Source: Udeniomyces pyricola
Lineage: Eukaryota; Basidiomycota; Tremellomycetes; Cystofilobasidiales; Mrakiaceae
DNA length: 64,000 nucleotides
Reading direction: 5' to 3'
Assembly: GCA_039545295.1 (NCBI GenBank)
Contig: BCIK01000018.1
Span: 62,001 to 126,000, forward strand
Each line of letters opens with the position of its first letter. The stretch's first letter is position 1. Positions 59,901-64,000 of the stretch are shown piece after piece. Below the pieces are notes generated by a model. That model was not told where the DNA came from and ran no database searches. It saw nothing but the letters and a program-made list of their open reading frames with translations. The position numbers and the translations under genes are program-made.

Positions 59901-60833
59901 CGTCGGGCCGTCGAGATCAATCCTTCGAACGCGGTGCTCGTCTGTTGTGTCGGCCAGGTTCGTCCTCCTCCCAAAGAAAAAAAAAAGTTGATCTATATCG
60001 TCATTGTAACCCATCGTGATTGGAAGCGTTCCTGATAGGTTTTTCCTTTTTGTCTTTTCTGTTCTGTACATGGCCGGTTGAATTTTGTGTGTATGTGTAT
60101 CCTCTCTACTCTGTTTTTATCAACAACCGTCATCCTTGGTGGTCGTGATATCGTCAGGTCCTGGAACGTCGTGGCAAACGCGACGAGGCCCTCGAGTTAT
60201 TCCGCGAAGCGTACGCCATGTCGCCCGAGAGCCCGATGGTGGCGTTCAGGGTGGCCAAGGCAATGGTCTCCGTCGGTCAAGTTCAGGTAAATAAATCAAT
60301 CTATATGTAGAGAGAGACAAACTCGCTCCTGCTGAGTGGCTGCAGTCTGCTCTCATATATGGTCCCTCTTTTCCCCTCCTCCCCCCTTTTTTATGGTGTT
60401 CTCTTTAATTGACTGACTTATCATTTTGCCCGTCTTCTCCCCCCCTCAACCTCATCCTCTCTTTCGTTTCGGCGCGGCCCCTCTCCCTCCTCCCCCCCCC
60501 CCCTCCCCCCCCCGCTCTCAGCCAGCGTTACAAATCCTGCTCTCGCTCTCGCTCCTCGCGCCGAACGAATTTAACGTCCATTTCCTCCTCGGCAAGCTGT
60601 ACCGAGCGTCCAACGACGTCGCGAACGCAGCGAGGAGTTTTGCGTTTGCGTTGGATTTGGAACCGAAGATGGCGGCGGTCATCAAGGCGGCTCAGATGAC
60701 GACGACGACGACGACGACGACGACGGTGGGGATGGGAATGAATGGAGTGGTGAGGAGTGAGGAGGGGGAAAGTGAGGTGGAAGGGGAGGAGGAGGAGAGT
60801 GGGTTGGGGTTCGAGTCGAGTAGGGAGCGATGA
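56917..60833 (+). CDS. CDC27: CDC27/APC3, TPR subunit of the anaphase-promoting complex
   Basis: Scaffold subunit of the APC/C ubiquitin ligase that binds the IR tails of activators. The N-terminal TPR part shows ALLTTGSPHSALHLAKDAAL and CLMADLAVKGNERDVAATHYLEAL. A long Ser/Ala/Gly-rich disordered linker (about 57790-58900) contains a basic patch. The C-terminal TPR superhelix has LHVLRIWGRATHHMSRYEMKQAV, ICALVGKCWFEMVDYVK, RLLDPFTLYHMDTFSTLLWH and PEPWIALGNAFSLDREHDEAMRCF. Next are CAYAWTLSGHEAVSMEEFDRAI, YGLGTAYLCKNKLRHAEHHFRRAVEINP, LERRGKRDEALELFREAYAMSP and NEFNVHFLLGKLYRASNDVANAARSF. The tail has nine threonines from a GAC/ACG repeat (60700-60726) and ends in an acidic stretch. The start has a strong context (ACCACCATGG). 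The D-Y-H-x-D and F-x2-G-x2-Y TPR signatures are those of APC3. Confidence 0.93.
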
Positions 60834-61392
60834 GCAGGGAGGAAAACGAAAAGAAGAAGGAGAAGGAGTCAGCAGACAAGACACACCAGAAGGGGTTCTT
60901 TCATCGTCCTGTTCTGTTTAATCATAACCATCACATGATTGTTCGTGATCAAGGGTTCAAGGAGTTTCTTCTTTGTTCTGGTTTTCTGGGCTAGATACCT
61001 TGTAAAAGAAAAGAAAAAAAAGCCAAGATGACTGACTGACTTTCAGAACGCAGAGTTTTTTTTTTTCTTTTCTTTTTCTTGCGATTGACATGAGATATGA
61101 AAGCAAAAGGACCAGCATGATAGGGAGGGAAACGAACCGAGAAGAGACCCAGGTCGAAGACAGAACAAAAAATAGAGAGAGAGAGACGAAGGAGGATTTG
61201 AGAGATGGAGGATGTACGTAGGGGGAAGGGTGACCTAGGTGGACAGATGAAGGAAGCTAAGAAACGGGATGGGATATGATGGGACAATAAGCCCTCCCCT
61301 CCCCCCCCAAAAAAAAAAGAGCAAAGAAGAATGGAATGGAAGGAGAATTATATATATTCTTTGGAAGATAACAAACAAACAAAGCATAGTGA
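60834..61392. other. Convergent intergenic region
   Basis: The 3' flanks of CDC27 and the RNA-binding protein gene. Contents: T-runs, CT- and GA-rich tracts, a C-run at 61300-61307 and a short TA tract (61350-61356). No gene is seen. Confidence 0.5.
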
Positions 61393-64000
61393 CTACTTTT
61401 TCTGCTGGTTAGCCTTGGAAAGAAGGAGTCAATCAAAGAAGAAAACAAAAGAAAAAGAAGAACAAGACAGAAAGAAGAAGAAAGGTCAGCATCATACTCC
61501 ATACATATCAATCCAGAACGACCCGACCCGGAAAACCGCTACAGAACAGATGAATCAAACAGCAAAACTATAGCGAGCAACCGACTTACCAACAACGCCA
61601 AGAGTTGAGCGACTTGGGGTCCACCCTGAGGAGGCGGGGCTGGTGGAGGAGGTCCGCTCAGCTGTTGCGACGACGACGTCGACGGCGGTTGCATGCCGTT
61701 ACCTGACGGAGGAGGCGGGGGTTGGTGCATCGTCGTCGTGGAAGCCGCTGCTGCCGCCCTGAGTGCTCTCGGATCTCTGTTCAAGGGTCCCGAGGCGGAT
61801 ACCGGGGCGGGACCACCACCGTTGGCATGGGCATTATTGTAGTTGTAGGTGCCGTTGTTCTGGGCGGAAGGAGGAGGTATCGGACTTTCACTGCTCATGT
61901 TCGAAGGAGGCTGCTGCTGTGAGTATTGCGGAGTTGACGCGCCTCGTGGAGGAGGACCACCATTTCCTACCCCATGCACAGGAGAGTATCCACCAGAGTA
62001 CGCAGGGGACTGAGCGGGAGGCGGATGAGGAGCAGGGGAGCGACCCCCGCCGTTGATGTGACCACTACTACTGCCACCGGGTGGAGGATATGATTGTTGA
62101 GGGGAATAAGGTGGGTAAGGACTTTGGCCTTGGGGCTGCTGGCCAGCAGAAGGAGGCGGACCGGAGGGGTATCCCCTATTGGAAGCGGGCGGACCAGATG
62201 AGTATTGACCGTAGGTCGACTGTTGAGGAGGTGGGTAGGATTGTGAGGGCGCTCCTTGTACACCGCCAGGAGGAGGGTAGGCAGGGTAGAGAGACTGTTG
62301 CGAGGGCGGTGGTGGCGATTGCTGTTGCTGAGGAGGCGGGTACGCAGGGTAAGGCGAAGCCGCAATAGGAGCTGGCGGAGGCCCAGCGTGAGTTGGTGGG
62401 GTTCCTCCTCCTCCACCCTGCAGCGAAGCGAGAAGATGTTGAACCTTGCGGGCTTGCTCGAGTCGGTCATCAGAAGGCTGACATGGATGAGGAAAGCGTA
62501 GGGCAAGGCGAAGTGAAAAGCATAGAAGTGAGATATAACGGGAAAGGAAGTGCGGGGTAGGCAGTTAGGATTCATATCAGCTAGCGATTAGCGATCATAA
62601 AAGTCAAAGGTGTCGCGCCCAACGTACAGGTCCGATGGCTGGAGGAGGTTGATTGTAAGCGCCCGGAGCTCCGCCAGGAGGAGCCCCATAAGGAGCCGGT
62701 TGACCGTAAGGAGCGGAAGGAGCGCCGTAACCAGCAGACGGGGGGCCTGCTCGAGAGCAAAGGGATGGGTGCCATCGTCAATAAGAAAAGGGCCGCATTG
62801 TGGAAGCAGCAGACGCAGGAAGCGGAAACCTGGGCATATACGTACCACGGTATGCATTCTCCTCGTATCCCCGCTGGGAGTGGTCTCCGTAGCCTCCCCC
62901 ATCATAGCCACCTCGCCCTCCATCATAGCCACCTCGTCCCCCATTATAACCTCCACGATCGTAACCTCCCCTGCCGCCACCATAACCACCTCGACCTTCG
63001 TAACGCCCCGGTCCCGATCCAGCTCCATAGCCTCGTCTCTCGGGACTTCGGCTCCTTTCGCGACCCCGGAACCCTCCCCCACCCCGGTAACCCTCCTCGT
63101 CGTAGCGGCCACCTCCTCCGCCTCCATGAGCGTGGGATCCACCGACGCGAGGGAAGAACTGACCGCGTCCACCTCGACCACTGAAGTTGTTGTCCTCGTA
63201 ACCACCGCCTCCATAAGCACCTCGACCGCGACCGCCTCGAGACATGCCGCCGCGACCACCTCGGGAGTTGCCACGGGCGCCTATGTCAGCTTGATGACTA
63301 CGGATCAGATGAAGAGGAGAGTCAACACGGAAGAGATCAGACGAGCACAGAGAAAGTGCCGAGTCAGGGTGAACATTGAACTCGGTACATATAGGAATGG
63401 ATATGCAAATCGTTACTCACCCTCCTCCTGGAAGCGGTGTGGACGGAACATCCCACTCGAACCGGATCTCCACCGTACCCTCTTGGAACGCGCTGCCGTT
63501 GAGGGTGTCGTACGCCTTGTTGACGGCCTGAGGACAAAGGAAGCGGATGACATGGACGACAAGATGCAAGGGGTTAGTCATGAAAAGGATAGAAAAGGGT
63601 CACGAAGGCTCAGGGAACTTACGCGACTATCATAAAACTCTATGATGCGCTCCCTGTTTGTTTCGGAAAGGTGAGAAATGGACGAGACGTCGTTAGCGCC
63701 GACTCCAGAGACAAGGTAGAAACGAAGTCGATGCTGCACACACTCACTCAGCATTTTCCTGCTGGGGCTTGATAAGCTTGATCTCACCCGCTTGGGAGAA
63801 GACGCGACGAAGCTCGGTGTCATCGATGGGTTTGTCGGTCCCACGGAGGATGATGTGCAGAGAGCCCTACATGTCCAGACAAAACCAAGAGTTTTAGCAT
63901 ACATGGGGCTTGGTGAATGGCTAGGGTGATCTACAGCACGAGATCAAAGCGGACCTGGTTGTTGTCGTCGCCGCAAGCGTGCGAGGCTTCCTCAGGTCGG
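61393..64000 (-). CDS. RRM/RGG RNA-binding protein, 5' end outside the window
   Basis: RNA-binding protein with, in order, one RRM, an RGG/RGY-rich basic part and a very long Pro/Gln/Gly/Ser-rich tail. The RRM is spread over exons: GSLHIILRGTDKPIDDTELRRVF, then GEIKLIKPQQENA, then ERIIEFYDSR, then AVNKAYDTLNGSAFQEGTVEIRFEWDVPSTPL (about 63870-63430). FSGRGGRGQFF, GGYDGGRGGYDGGGYGD and RERSRSPERR lie at 63240-62870. SYPPPQQSTYGQYSS-like repeats fill 62600-61600. The likely last intron (61589-61414) joins QLLALL to a final exon (61413-61393) coding ANQQKK and TAG. If it is retained, the frame ends at 61539. Upstream the exon PEEASHACGDDNNQ runs off the edge at 64000. Composition suggests an hnRNP-like, phase-separating protein. 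A specific orthologue cannot be named. Confidence 0.75.

Overview
The window is nuclear DNA of a filamentous or yeast-like fungus, most probably a basidiomycete. Almost every gene is broken by many introns with GT...AG ends and pyrimidine-rich 3' parts. Several exons are only a few nucleotides long. There is an intron-rich Ran GTPase, a SUV39/Clr4-type histone methyltransferase, a Zap1-type zinc regulator and an SGNH-type protein of the kind often called capsule-associated in basidiomycetes. The exact class cannot be fixed from this window. The assembly has one 217-base gap (7363-7579) and single Ns at 45008 and 52025.

Layout, left to right. The 3' end of an unidentified plus-strand gene (1-96) is followed by a minus-strand H3K9 methyltransferase gene (545-4230). 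This is divergent from a plus-strand membrane-anchored SGNH hydrolase-like gene (4617-7982). Minus-strand regulators follow: a Zap1-like seven-finger factor (9484-13283), a 2-oxoglutarate/Fe(II) oxygenase (13931-16596) and two neighbouring GATA-type zinc-finger paralogues (17923-20987 and 24352-26564). TIP41 (28022-29477, minus) is divergent from a small basic, serine-rich protein (30476-31510, plus). Ran GTPase (32754-34873) and mitochondrial D-lactate dehydrogenase (36023-40684) are on the plus strand. A SYG1/XPR1 SPX-EXS gene (41646-46994, minus) is divergent from a secreted beta-helix protein that is probably GPI-anchored (47978-50263, plus).

A 3-kb gene-poor stretch (50264-53484) contains a possible small broken gene. 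It leads to a U6 snRNA gene (about 53485-53602), a 28-bp tandem array and a duplicated U6 3' end. Then come the splicing factor SYF2 (54709-56449, minus), divergent from the anaphase-promoting-complex subunit CDC27/APC3 (56917-60833, plus), and the 3' part of an RRM/RGG RNA-binding protein gene that runs off the right edge (61393-64000, minus).

There is no operon-like functional cluster. The most notable signals are a 3-nt microexon that restores the SET-domain motif of the methyltransferase, microexons of 7-24 nt in Ran, D-lactate dehydrogenase and GATA genes, the GATA pair with an enlarged zinc knuckle, the partial U6 duplication tied to a tandem array, and a Zap1 homologue with a diverged sensor finger. 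Gene models were spliced by eye from GT/AG sites and protein-family conservation. Where exon coordinates are stated, reading frames were checked to be consistent across the junctions.
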